The translations under genes were made by a program, and so were the position numbers. Below the pieces are notes generated by a model that saw only the letters and a list, made by a program, of their open reading frames with translations, was not told the origin of the DNA and searched no databases. A DNA stretch of 64,000 nt from Defluviimonas salinarum (GTDB lineage Bacteria > Pseudomonadota > Alphaproteobacteria > Rhodobacterales > Rhodobacteraceae). Shown here one piece after another: positions 16,917 to 25,157 of the stretch. Numbering within the stretch: position 1 is the stretch's first letter; the number at the start of each line of letters is the position of its first letter. Location of the stretch: NCBI RefSeq assembly GCF_026013545.1, contig NZ_JAPDOG010000017.1, positions 1 through 64,000 on the forward strand, read 5' to 3'.

Positions 16917-18329
16917 ATGGTTGAGACTGCAACGCAAATCCCCGCAAGCATCGACGCGAGCACACCCGAGAAGGTCGGCCTTCTGAGGGTGCTCGGCCCC
17001 GCCCATGTCTGGGCGCTTGGCGTCGGCATCGTGCTCGTCGGCGAATATATGGGCTGGAACTTCGCGGTCGGGAAGGGCGGCGCCTATGCCGCGCTGATCG
17101 CCTGCTGGTTCGCGGGCGTGCTCTACACCTGCGTCGCCATGATCGACAGCGAGGTCACCTCGACTGTCGCCGCGGCGGGCGGGCAATATACGCAAGCCAA
17201 GCATATCGTCGGGCCGCTCATGGCCTTCAACGTCGGGCTCTACCTCGTCTTCGCCTACACGATGCTCGAGGCGGCGAACGCGATCACGGTGGGCTTCCTC
17301 ATCGACACCGTGGCGGTGATGACGGGACATGACGGGCTCGACCAGCGCCCCTTCATCATCCTCGCGATCATGTTCCTTGCCTGGCTCAACTACCGCGGCG
17401 TGCTGGCGACCTTGAGCTTCAGCCTAGTGATCACCGCCATCGCCTTCTCGGCGATCATCATCCTCTTCCTCGCCACCGCGCCCTTCATGGGCGACAGCCC
17501 GCTCCGCCATGCCGAGCTGATGACCGATCTGCCCTATGGCTGGCTCGGCGTGCTCGCCTCGATGCATTTCGGACTCTGGTACTACCTCGGCATCGAGGGC
17601 ACGACCCAGGCGGCCGAGGAGGTGCGCTCGCCCGCCCGCGCGCTGCCGTTCGGCACGCTCGCGGGGATCATCACGCTCCTCATCGCGGCGACGCTGACCT
17701 GGTATGTCTGCGTCGGCCTGATGCCGTGGGAATATCTCGGCCAGGCGGGCGTTCCGCTCTTCGACGCGGCGCGGCTGTCGGGCTCGACCTTCCTGATGGT
17801 GCTCCTGGGCATCGGTACGCTCTTCGCGACGCTCGCCTCGGCCAACGGCTGCATCTGCGACGCCTCGCGCGCCTGGTTCGCGATGGGCCGCGACCACTAC
17901 CTGCCGTCGTGGTTCGGCGCGGTGCATCCGACCTACCGGACGCCCTACCGCTCGATCATCTTCCTCGTCCCGATCGCGCTGATCTTCGCGCTCGGCGCGC
18001 CGCTCGACCAGGTGATCACCTTCTCGATCCTCTCGGGGCTCCTGGAATACACGTTCATGCCGCTGAACGTGATCCTGTTCCGGCGGAAATGGCCGCTCGA
18101 GACGATCAAGCGCGGCTACGAACATCCGTTCCACCCGATCCCGGCCATCGTGCTCCTCTGCCTCTGCGGCGTGGCCTTCTTCGCGGTGTTCCTCGGCTAT
18201 GGCACCCAGCTCGTGGCGATGGTGAGCTTCTACGTCATCGTCTCGCTTTGGTTCCACTTCTGGCGCTACCGCTTCGTGAGCCGGGCGGCGCAGTTCTCCA
18301 TGCCGTGGCCGCGCCCGGCGGGATACTGA
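16917..18329 (+). CDS. APC-superfamily amine/amino-acid permease (ethanolamine-permease-like)
   Basis: A 470-residue inner-membrane transporter with about 12 helices. The first helix has the substrate-site Gly-rich pattern (VWALGVGIVLVGEYMGWNF). A conserved EEVRSPARALPFG loop follows helix 6, and ASANGCICDASRAWFAMGRD matches the EAT (ethanolamine) branch of the APC family. Amino acids or small amines are likely substrates. It is the last of four tightly spaced genes with three tiny membrane proteins, and it lies upstream of glxBCD-glnT. This points to uptake of an amine or amide that the glx/glnT enzymes assimilate. The substrate is inferred from context only. Confidence 0.82.
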   Translation: MVETATQIPASIDASTPEKVGLLRVLGPAHVWALGVGIVLVGEYMGWNFAVGKGGAYAALIACWFAGVLYTCVAMIDSEVTSTVAAAGGQYTQAKHIVGPLMAFNVGLYLVFAYTMLEAANAITVGFLIDTVAVMTGHDGLDQRPFIILAIMFLAWLNYRGVLATLSFSLVITAIAFSAIIILFLATAPFMGDSPLRHAELMTDLPYGWLGVLASMHFGLWYYLGIEGTTQAAEEVRSPARALPFGTLAGIITLLIAATLTWYVCVGLMPWEYLGQAGVPLFDAARLSGSTFLMVLLGIGTLFATLASANGCICDASRAWFAMGRDHYLPSWFGAVHPTYRTPYRSIIFLVPIALIFALGAPLDQVITFSILSGLLEYTFMPLNVILFRRKWPLETIKRGYEHPFHPIPAIVLLCLCGVAFFAVFLGYGTQLVAMVSFYVIVSLWFHFWRYRFVSRAAQFSMPWPRPAGY

Positions 18330-18337
18330 CGACAAGG

Positions 18338-18365
18338 ACCGGCCCGTCTCTGACGGCGGGCCGGT
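18338..18365 (+). terminator. Hairpin after the permease gene
   Basis: A perfect 9-bp stem, ACCGGCCCG (18338-18346) with CGGGCCGGT (18357-18365), and a 10-base loop. It lies 8 bases after the permease stop. There is no T tract, so it may attenuate or protect rather than fully terminate. Confidence 0.5.
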
Positions 18366-18384
18366 TGCAACGGGAGGGATGCCG

Positions 18385-19080
18385 ATGGAACAACTGCTGT
18401 TCGGGCTGCTCGCCGCCGCTCTCGGCGCCGCGCTCGCGGTCCAGTTGTGGCGGGGCCGTGGCGCCGGACGCCGCCGTGCCGCGACCCGCGCGCGGTTCTT
18501 CGACGCCTGCGCCGGACATCTCGGTGGCAGCCGGATCACCATCGCGCCGACCGGTTTCCCGCGTCTCGGCGGACGCTACCGGGGCCTGCCCGTCGATCTC
18601 CAGGCGGTGCCCGACACGCTCACCTTCCGCAAGCTGCCGGCGCTCTGGGTTCTGGTGACGCTGCCCGGGCCGCTGCCGGTGCGGTCGACCTTCGACCTGA
18701 TGATCCGCCCGACCGGGGTCGAGCCCTTCTCGAACTTTAACCGCCTGCCCGACCAGATCGACGCGCCCGAGGGCTTCCCGCCCGACTGCGCGGTTCGCAC
18801 CGACGCGCCCTTGGCCCTGCCGGACGAGGCGTTGCTGCGCCGCCACCTCGGGCTCTTCGCCGCCGCGCGCGTCAAGGAGCTGGTGATCTCGCCCAAGGGC
18901 CTGCGCCTCGTCTGGCTCGCCGAGGAGGCGCATCGCGGCCGCTACCTCCTCTATCGCGACGCCGAGATGGGCCAGACTCCCTTCCCGCCCGAACAGGTGA
19001 TGCCGCTGCTGGATGCGCTCATCGCGCTCAGGGCGGATATCCTGAACGCCGAACTCTCCGAAGAGCGACTGAGCGCATGA
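18385..19080 (+). CDS. Hypothetical protein with N-terminal membrane helix
   Basis: A 231-residue protein of unknown function. One N-terminal helix (LLFGLLAAALGAALAVQLW) is followed by a basic stretch (RGRGAGRRRAATRAR) and a cytoplasmic domain with no motif I recognise. The domain contains RPTGVEPFSNFNRLPDQID and RVKELVISPKGLRLVWL. ATG 18385 is preferred over ATG 18379 because GGGAGGG lies 6 bases before it. It overlaps the next gene by 4 bases (ATGA), so the pair is co-translated. Confidence 0.6.
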   Translation: MEQLLFGLLAAALGAALAVQLWRGRGAGRRRAATRARFFDACAGHLGGSRITIAPTGFPRLGGRYRGLPVDLQAVPDTLTFRKLPALWVLVTLPGPLPVRSTFDLMIRPTGVEPFSNFNRLPDQIDAPEGFPPDCAVRTDAPLALPDEALLRRHLGLFAAARVKELVISPKGLRLVWLAEEAHRGRYLLYRDAEMGQTPFPPEQVMPLLDALIALRADILNAELSEERLSA

Positions 19081-19376
19081 CCATGGCACCGCGCAGGCCC
19101 GTCAACCCCTACCTGGTGCTCGTCGCGGCGATTCTCCTGCCCGGAACCGGGCAGGTCCTGAACCGCCAGCCGGTTCGCGGGCTGATCTTCCTGTTCTTCA
19201 TGCTCCTGCTCGGCGGTTTCACGCTGAAGACCGCCGCGGCGGACGTCTCGCTCGTCGGCAAGTTCGCCGGCGGGATCTTCGTCTACGCGATGGCGGTCTT
19301 CGACGCCTACAGGCACGCGCGAATCCGCGCCGAACTCTGGCACTTTGCCACGAAAACCGGTTCCCAGAGCGCCTGA
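19077..19376 (+). CDS. Small membrane protein (TM2-like)
   Basis: A 99-residue protein with two or three membrane helices. The first contains a LLPGTGQVLNRQPVRGLIFLF turn in which the GxGQxxNxQ pattern resembles TM2-type and DUF5683-like small membrane proteins. The last helix is GGIFVYAMAVFDAYRHAR. The function is unknown. It overlaps the preceding gene by 4 bases and is followed by 148 bases of AT-richer DNA holding the putative glxB promoter. Confidence 0.6.
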   Translation: MTMAPRRPVNPYLVLVAAILLPGTGQVLNRQPVRGLIFLFFMLLLGGFTLKTAAADVSLVGKFAGGIFVYAMAVFDAYRHARIRAELWHFATKTGSQSA

Positions 19377-19466
19377 CCAGCATCGCAAACCGGCATCATC
19401 CCGCGCCGAGCCGCCCGGATTTCTGTCGAACAAACTTTCCTCTCCATAATATTTGTTTCTTCGTAG

Positions 19467-19495
19467 TTGATGTGTGTATGGAATGGTGCTAGCGT
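19467..19495 (+). promoter_or_regulatory. Putative promoter of the glxBCD-glnT operon
   Basis: TTGATG (19467-19472), a 17-base spacer and TAGCGT (19490-19495) in a GTGCTAGCG context. The region is clearly AT-richer than its surroundings. Transcription would begin about 20 bases before the glxB start. Confidence 0.45.
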
Positions 19496-19524
19496 TTTGG
19501 GGAGACGATCCAAGGGAGTCGAAG

Positions 19525-20421
19525 ATGTGCGGGATTGTGGGACTGTTTTTGAAGGACCGGTCGCTGGAGCCTCGGCTCGGGGCGCTTCTGACCGAGATGC
19601 TGGTGACGATGACGGACCGGGGTCCGGACAGCGCCGGGATCGCGATCTTCGGGTCGGATGCCGATGACGAGGGCAAGTTGACGGTGCAGTCGGCCGATCC
19701 GGCGCGCGATTTCGCCGGGCTTGCCGAGGCGCTCGGCGAGGCGGTCGGGGCGGCGGTGACGCTGGAACAGAAGGACAGCCACGCGGTCCTGCGGATGCCG
19801 CTCGGCGCGCTCGGCGCGGCGCGGGCGGCGCTTGGCGAGCTGCGCCCCGGGGTGCGGGTGATGAGTGCCGGCGACATCATCGAGATCTACAAGGAGGTCG
19901 GGCTGCCGAAGGACGTGGCGGCGCGCTTCGAGGTGTCGAAGATGAGCGGCCGCCACGGCATCGGCCACACCCGCATGGCCACCGAATCCGCGGTCACGAC
20001 GATGGGGGCGCATCCCTTCTCCACGGGGCCCGACCAGTGCCTGGTGCACAATGGGTCCCTCTCGAACCACAACGGGCTCCGGCGCGAGCTGAAGCGCGAG
20101 GGGATGCGCTTCGAGACCGAGAACGACACCGAGGTCGCGGCCGCCTATCTCAGCCACAAGCTCGACCAGGGGCTGAGCCTCGGTGCGGCGCTCGAGGCCG
20201 GGCTCGAGGATCTCGACGGGTTCTACACCTTCGTCGTCGGCACCAAGGACGGCTTCGGCGTGGTGCGCGACCCGATCGCCTGCAAGCCCGCGGTGATGGC
20301 CGAGACCGACCAGTACGTCGCCTTCGGCTCGGAATACCGGGCGCTCGTCAACCTGCCCGGCATCGAGACCGCCCGCGTCTGGGAGCCCGAGCCCGCAACC
20401 GTCTATTTCTGGAACCACTGA
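19525..20421 (+). CDS. glxB: Class II glutamine amidotransferase, GlxB/MgsA type
   Basis: A 298-residue glutaminase-type amidotransferase. The start at ATG 19525 makes Cys2 (MCGIVGLFLKD) the N-terminal nucleophile, and the family motifs TDRGPDSAGIA and HNGSLSNH are present. It corresponds to the amidotransferase part of glutamate synthase split off as a separate protein. Homologues are GlxB of Sinorhizobium and MgsA, a subunit of N-methylglutamate synthase in methylamine users. The two are close relatives and I cannot separate them without a tree. It is the first gene of a tight four-gene operon and ends 2 bases before glxC. Confidence 0.88.
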   Translation: MCGIVGLFLKDRSLEPRLGALLTEMLVTMTDRGPDSAGIAIFGSDADDEGKLTVQSADPARDFAGLAEALGEAVGAAVTLEQKDSHAVLRMPLGALGAARAALGELRPGVRVMSAGDIIEIYKEVGLPKDVAARFEVSKMSGRHGIGHTRMATESAVTTMGAHPFSTGPDQCLVHNGSLSNHNGLRRELKREGMRFETENDTEVAAAYLSHKLDQGLSLGAALEAGLEDLDGFYTFVVGTKDGFGVVRDPIACKPAVMAETDQYVAFGSEYRALVNLPGIETARVWEPEPATVYFWNH

Positions 20422-20423
20422 CC

Positions 20424-21107
20424 ATGCAGACATTCGACCTCTCCAAGAGCAGCCTGCGCGAGCTCAACGCCACGCTTCACGCCCAGAAGGCCTCGACCAA
20501 CCAGACCGCCTGGGAGATCGCCAACCCGCGCGGCCACCACGCGATCGCGGTCGGGCTCGACGCGCCGATCGAGGTCACGGTGAAGGGCTCCACGGGCTAT
20601 TACTGCGCCGGCATGAACAAGCAGGCCACCGTGGTGGTGAAGGGCTCGGCCGGGCCCGGCGTGGCCGAGAACATGATGTCGGGCACCGTCATCGTCGAGG
20701 GCGACGCGAGCCAGTATGCCGGGGCGACCGGCAATGGCGGGCTTCTCGTGATCAAGGGCAACGCCTCGTCGCGCTGCGGCATCTCGATGAAGGGCATCGA
20801 CATCGTCGTCTACGGCAATATCGGCCACATGTCGGCCTTCATGGCGCAGTCGGGCAACCTCGTCGTCCTCGGCGATGCCGGCGACGCGCTCGGGGATTCG
20901 CTCTACGAGGCGCGGCTCTTCGTGCGCGGCTCGGTCAAGAGCCTCGGCGCGGACTGCATCGAGAAGGAGATGCGGCCCGAGCATCTCGAGATCCTGCGCG
21001 AGCTCATCGAGCGCTCCGGCGCGCCGGCCAGGCCGGAAGAGTTCAAGCGCTACGGCTCGGCCCGCAGGCTCTACAACTTCCACATCGACAACGCCTCGGC
21101 GTATTGA
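20424..21107 (+). CDS. glxC: Glutamate synthase GXGXG-domain protein, GlxC/MgsB type
   Basis: A 227-residue protein corresponding to the beta-helical GXGXG domain at the C-terminus of large glutamate synthase subunits. Repeated Gly-x-Gly turns run through the middle (VKGSAGPGVAENMMSG, then EGDASQYAGATGNGGLL, then IKGNASSRCG and LGDAGDALGDS). It has no catalytic residues itself and should scaffold the complex with the amidotransferase and FMN subunits. The start at ATG 20424 is 2 bases after glxB. Confidence 0.88.
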   Translation: MQTFDLSKSSLRELNATLHAQKASTNQTAWEIANPRGHHAIAVGLDAPIEVTVKGSTGYYCAGMNKQATVVVKGSAGPGVAENMMSGTVIVEGDASQYAGATGNGGLLVIKGNASSRCGISMKGIDIVVYGNIGHMSAFMAQSGNLVVLGDAGDALGDSLYEARLFVRGSVKSLGADCIEKEMRPEHLEILRELIERSGAPARPEEFKRYGSARRLYNFHIDNASAY

Positions 21108-21111
21108 GGAG

Positions 21112-22461
21112 ATGGCCATGAAAGACGAAAAGAAGGCGGCGCAGATCCCGCAGACCACGCCGCGCCAGTCCTGGACCTTCTCCAACGAGATGAACTCCGA
21201 GATCCGCCGCGCGGCGGCGACCGGGATCTACGACATCCGCGGCGGCGGCTCGAAGCGCAAGGTGCCGCATTTTGACGACCTTCTGTTCCTCGGCGCCTCG
21301 ATCAGCCGCTACCCGCTCGAGGGCTACCGCGAGCGCTGCGACACCAAGGTCGTGCTCGGCACCCGCTTCGCCAAGAAGCCGATCGAGCTCGACATCCCGA
21401 TCACCATCGCCGGCATGTCCTTCGGCTCGCTCTCGGGCCCGGCCAAGGAGGCGCTCGGCCGCGGCGCGACGCTCGCCGGCACCTCGACCACGACCGGCGA
21501 CGGCGGCATGACCGAGGAGGAGCGCGGCCATTCCAACAAGCTCGTCTACCAGTACCTGCCCTCGCGCTACGGCATGAACCCCGACGACCTGCGCCGCGCC
21601 GACGCGATCGAGGTCGTGGTCGGCCAGGGCGCCAAGCCCGGCGGCGGCGGCATGCTGCTTGGCCAGAAGATCTCCGACCGGGTCGCCAAGATGCGCAACC
21701 TGCCGAAGGGGATCGACCAGCGCTCGGCCTGCCGGCACCCGGACTGGACCGGGCCCGACGATCTCGAGATCAAGATCCTGGAGCTGCGCGAGATCACCAA
21801 CTGGGAGAAGCCGATCTACGTCAAGATCGGCGGCGCGCGGCCCTATTACGACACCACGCTCGCGGTCAAGGCCGGCGCCGATGTCGTCGTCCTCGACGGC
21901 ATGCAGGGCGGCACCGCGGCGACCCAGGACGTGTTCATCGAGCATGTCGGCCAGCCGACGCTGGCCTGCCTGCCGCAGGCGGTGAAGGCGCTGCAGGACC
22001 TCGGCATGCACCGCAAGGTGCAGCTGATCATCTCCGGCGGCATCCGCTCGGGCGCCGATGTCGCCAAGGCGCTGGCGCTCGGCGCCGACGTCGCCTCGGT
22101 CGGCACCGCGGCGCTGATCGCGCTCGGCGACAACGATCCCCATCTCGAGGACGAATACCGCGCCCTCGGCACCACCGCCGGCGCCTATGACGACTGGCAC
22201 GAGGGCAAGTGCCCGGCCGGCATCACCACCCAGGATCCCGAGCTGATGGCCCGGCTCGACCCGATGGCGGCGGGCCGCCGGCTGGCGAATTACCTCAAGG
22301 TGATGACGCTCGAGGCGCAGACGATCGCCCGGGCCTGCGGCAAGAATCACGTCCACAACCTCGAGCCCGAGGATCTCTGCGCGCTGACGATCGAGGCCGC
22401 GGCGATGGCCGGCGTGCCCTTGACCGGCACCTCCTGGATCCCCGGCCGCGGCGGGTTCTGA
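21112..22461 (+). CDS. glxD: FMN-binding glutamate synthase-type subunit, GlxD/MgsC type
   Basis: A 449-residue protein equivalent to the FMN domain of glutamate synthase. It has the TIAGMSFGSLSGPAKEALGRG block, TTTGDGGMTEEE, a VKIGGARPYYD strand, and a glycine-rich phosphate-binding region (IISGGIRSGADVAKALALGA). With GlxB and GlxC it would move ammonia from glutamine (or a gamma-glutamylamide) to a 2-oxo acceptor. The stretch equivalent to the iron-sulphur loop (HEGKCPAGITTQDPEL) has only one Cys, so a 3Fe-4S cluster is doubtful. ATG 21112 or 21118 may be used. Confidence 0.87.
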   Translation: MAMKDEKKAAQIPQTTPRQSWTFSNEMNSEIRRAAATGIYDIRGGGSKRKVPHFDDLLFLGASISRYPLEGYRERCDTKVVLGTRFAKKPIELDIPITIAGMSFGSLSGPAKEALGRGATLAGTSTTTGDGGMTEEERGHSNKLVYQYLPSRYGMNPDDLRRADAIEVVVGQGAKPGGGGMLLGQKISDRVAKMRNLPKGIDQRSACRHPDWTGPDDLEIKILELREITNWEKPIYVKIGGARPYYDTTLAVKAGADVVVLDGMQGGTAATQDVFIEHVGQPTLACLPQAVKALQDLGMHRKVQLIISGGIRSGADVAKALALGADVASVGTAALIALGDNDPHLEDEYRALGTTAGAYDDWHEGKCPAGITTQDPELMARLDPMAAGRRLANYLKVMTLEAQTIARACGKNHVHNLEPEDLCALTIEAAAMAGVPLTGTSWIPGRGGF

Positions 22462-22561
22462 CCCGCCCCGGCCCCGGGGACCGGGACCGGGCTCACGGAC
22501 CGGGACCAGGACGATGAACGAGACAAGAACCGATACACCGACAACAGGGAGAAGTGGCACC

Positions 22562-23902
22562 ATGGCACGGGATATGGCCACAGCGACAGGGACCGGGACG
22601 CGCGACCTCGCCGAATGGGCGGCCGAGCGCGGCGTGAAGTACTTCATGGTCTCCTACACCGACCTCTTCGGCGGCCAGCGCGCCAAGCTCGCGCCTGCCG
22701 CCGCGATCAACGACATGGCCGCCGACGGCGCCGGCTTCGCCGGCTTCGCGACCTGGCTCGACCTCACCCCGGCCCATCCCGACATGCTCGCGGTGCCCGA
22801 CCCGGCCTCGGCGATCCAGCTGCCCTGGAAGCCCGAGGTCGCCTGGCTCGCCTCGAACTGCGTGATGGACGGCGCCGACCTCGCCCAGGCGCCGCGCAAC
22901 GTGCTGCGCCGCCAGATCGAGAAGGCGGCCGAGCTCGGGCTCCACGTCAAGACCGGGGTCGAGCCGGAGTTCTTCCTGCTCAGCCCCGACGGCGCCGAGC
23001 TCTCCGACGCCTATGATACCGCCGCCAAGCCCTGCTACGACCAGCAGGCGGTGATGCGGCGCTGCGACGTGATCGCCGAGATCAGCGACTGCATGCTCGG
23101 CCTCGGCTGGGAGCCCTACCAGAGCGACCACGAGGACGCCAACGGCCAGTTCGAGATGAACTGGAAGTACGACAACGTGCTCGCCACCGCCGACAAGCAC
23201 TCGTTCTTCAAGTTCATGACCCGCTCGATTGCCGAGAAGCACGGCATGCGCGCGACCTTCATGCCCAAGCCCATTGCCGGCAAGACCGGCAACGGCTGCC
23301 ACGCCCATATCTCGGTCTGGGACGGATCGGGCCGCGTCAACGCCTTCGCCGACAACTCCAAGGAACTGGGGCTTTCCGACCAGGGCCGCGCCTTCCTCGG
23401 CGGGATCATGAAGCACGCGAGCGCGCTCGCCGCGATCTGCAACCCCACCGTCAACAGCTACAAGCGCATCAACGCCCCGCGCACCATCTCGGGCGCGACC
23501 TGGGCGCCCAACTCGGTGACCTGGACCGGCAACAACCGCACCCACATGGTGCGCGTCCCCGGCCCCGGCCGCTTCGAGCTGCGCCTGCCCGACGGCGCGG
23601 TCAACCCCTACCTGCTGCAGGCCGTGATCATCGCCGCCGGGCTCTCGGGCATCCGCACCAACGCCGACCCCGGCCCGCGCCACGACATCGACATGTACAA
23701 GGACGGCCACACCGTCACCGGCGCGCCGAAACTGCCGCTGAACCTGCTCGACGCGATCCGCGCCTACGACGCGGACGAGGAACTGAAAGAGGCCATGGGA
23801 CCCGAGTTCTCCGCCGCCTTCATCAAGCTCAAGACCCAGGAATGGAACGCCTACGCCTCCCACTTCACCCAGTGGGAACGCGACAACACCCTCGACATCT
23901 GA
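22562..23902 (+). CDS. glnT: Type III glutamine synthetase-like ligase GlnT (or gamma-glutamylmethylamide synthetase)
   Basis: A 446-residue ATP-dependent ligase of the glutamine synthetase superfamily. Metal- and substrate-site motifs are present: VEPEFFLL, DHEDANGQFEMNW, NGCHAHISVWD (the conserved His) and a FELRLPDGAVNPYL segment. GlnT makes glutamine; the closely related GmaS makes gamma-glutamylmethylamide from methylamine. Its location directly behind glxBCD fits either. No N-methylglutamate dehydrogenase (mgdABCD) is in the window. ATG 22562 is preferred (GGGAGAAG upstream, and the N-terminus MARDMA is like the family). An in-frame ATG at 22514 would add 16 polar residues. Confidence 0.85.
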   Translation: MARDMATATGTGTRDLAEWAAERGVKYFMVSYTDLFGGQRAKLAPAAAINDMAADGAGFAGFATWLDLTPAHPDMLAVPDPASAIQLPWKPEVAWLASNCVMDGADLAQAPRNVLRRQIEKAAELGLHVKTGVEPEFFLLSPDGAELSDAYDTAAKPCYDQQAVMRRCDVIAEISDCMLGLGWEPYQSDHEDANGQFEMNWKYDNVLATADKHSFFKFMTRSIAEKHGMRATFMPKPIAGKTGNGCHAHISVWDGSGRVNAFADNSKELGLSDQGRAFLGGIMKHASALAAICNPTVNSYKRINAPRTISGATWAPNSVTWTGNNRTHMVRVPGPGRFELRLPDGAVNPYLLQAVIIAAGLSGIRTNADPGPRHDIDMYKDGHTVTGAPKLPLNLLDAIRAYDADEELKEAMGPEFSAAFIKLKTQEWNAYASHFTQWERDNTLDI

Positions 23903-23928
23903 ACCACCCCCTTCCCTCCCCCCAAACT

Positions 23929-23960
23929 GCCGCCGCAATCAAATGCGGCGGCCCTTTCTT
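23929..23960 (+). terminator. Rho-independent terminator of the glx-glnT operon
   Basis: A perfect 9-bp stem, GCCGCCGCA (23929-23937) with TGCGGCGGC (23944-23952), loop ATCAAA, followed by CCTTTCTT. It lies 26 bases after glnT. Confidence 0.85.
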
Positions 23961-24089
23961 GCGGGGGAAGGAAACCGCGGCGCTGCGCTGCGTCAATGTG
24001 GCCGCCCGCGGCGGGCCATAGGCTGCTATGATGACGAGACGCGCCGCGGCCTGCGGCCAGGTGCAGCGGCGGCGCGGGGAAGGGGAGCC

Positions 24090-25157
24090 ATGTCCACCCG
24101 GGCCGCGAGTTTCCGGATCGATTGCAGCGCGTGTCTCGACGCGACAGGCAAGCCGATCGGCAAGCTGCCGGATTTCGCCGAGGATGCAAACACGCTCGCC
24201 GCGCTCTACGGCGCGATGGTGCGGACCCGCGCCTTCGACGCCAAGGCCATCGCGCTGCAGCGGACCGGGCGGCTCGGCACCTACGGGTCGAGCCTCGGCC
24301 AGGAGGCGATCGGCGTCGGCGTGGCGAGCGCGATGCGCGTTGAGGACGTGCTCCTGCCGTCCTTCCGCGAGCATGGCGCGCAGCTCTGGCGCGGCGTGAC
24401 GCTGGAGGAGCTGTTCCTCTACTGGGGCGGCGACGAGCGCGGCAACGACTTCGCGGGCCCGCGCCGCGATTTCCCGGTCTGCATTCCGGTCGGGACGCAG
24501 TTTCCCCATGCCGCCGGGGTCGCACTGGCGATGGTCCAGCGCAAGGAGTCGGGCGTCGTGGTGGCGATGGGCGGCGACGGTGCCACCTCGAAGGGCGACT
24601 TCTACGAGGCGCTGAACCTTGTCGGCGCCTGGGACCTGCCGGTCGTCTTCGTGATCAGCAACAACCAGTGGGCGATCTCGGTGCGCCGAAGGGAGCAGAC
24701 CGGGGCGCAGACGCTGGCGCAGAAGGCGATCGCGGGCGGTCTGCCCGGCGCGCAGGTCGACGGCAACGACGTGATCGCGGTCCGTGCTGCGACCGAGCGC
24801 GCGCTCGCGCACGCCCGCGCCGGCGAGGGCGGAAGCCTGATCGAGTGCCTGACCTACCGGCTCGGCGACCACACCACCGCCGACGATGCCAGCCGTTACC
24901 GCGAGGATGAGGAGGTCAGCGCGCACTGGAAGGAGGAGCCGCTGGTGCGGCTCCGCAATCTTCTCGTCGCGCGCCACGGCTGGGACAAGGCGAAGGAGGA
25001 GGCGCTTCTGCGCGAGGTGCGGGCCGAGGTCGAGGCGGCGGCCGATCGCTATCTCGCCATCGAACCGGCGCCGCGCCGGGCGATGTTCGACCATCTCCAC
25101 GCAACCCTGCCGCCCGACCTCGCCGCGCTGGCCGAGGAGGCGGCGGGCGATGGCTGA
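24090..25157 (+). CDS. 2-oxoacid dehydrogenase E1 alpha subunit (pyruvate/branched-chain type)
   Basis: The thiamine-diphosphate (TPP) subunit of a 2-oxoacid dehydrogenase, 355 residues. The TPP/Mg motif is intact: GDGATSKGDFYEALNL to the SNNQWAIS segment. Substrate-side features include LPSFREHGAQLWRG and LGDHTTADDASRYR, the latter typical of branched-chain and Bacillus-type E1alpha. It should pair with the next gene as an alpha2beta2 E1. The start at ATG 24090 has GGGGAGCC upstream. The operon continues with E1beta, E2 and an amino-acid dehydrogenase, favouring branched-chain amino-acid breakdown. No E3 gene is present. Confidence 0.87.
   Translation: MSTRAASFRIDCSACLDATGKPIGKLPDFAEDANTLAALYGAMVRTRAFDAKAIALQRTGRLGTYGSSLGQEAIGVGVASAMRVEDVLLPSFREHGAQLWRGVTLEELFLYWGGDERGNDFAGPRRDFPVCIPVGTQFPHAAGVALAMVQRKESGVVVAMGGDGATSKGDFYEALNLVGAWDLPVVFVISNNQWAISVRRREQTGAQTLAQKAIAGGLPGAQVDGNDVIAVRAATERALAHARAGEGGSLIECLTYRLGDHTTADDASRYREDEEVSAHWKEEPLVRLRNLLVARHGWDKAKEEALLREVRAEVEAAADRYLAIEPAPRRAMFDHLHATLPPDLAALAEEAAGDG

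Noticed and set aside
23903-24089. Half-site GTCAA near 23994 as an FNR-type box
   Set aside because: Left half (CTGCG) has three mismatches to TTGAY, so it is not a credible site.
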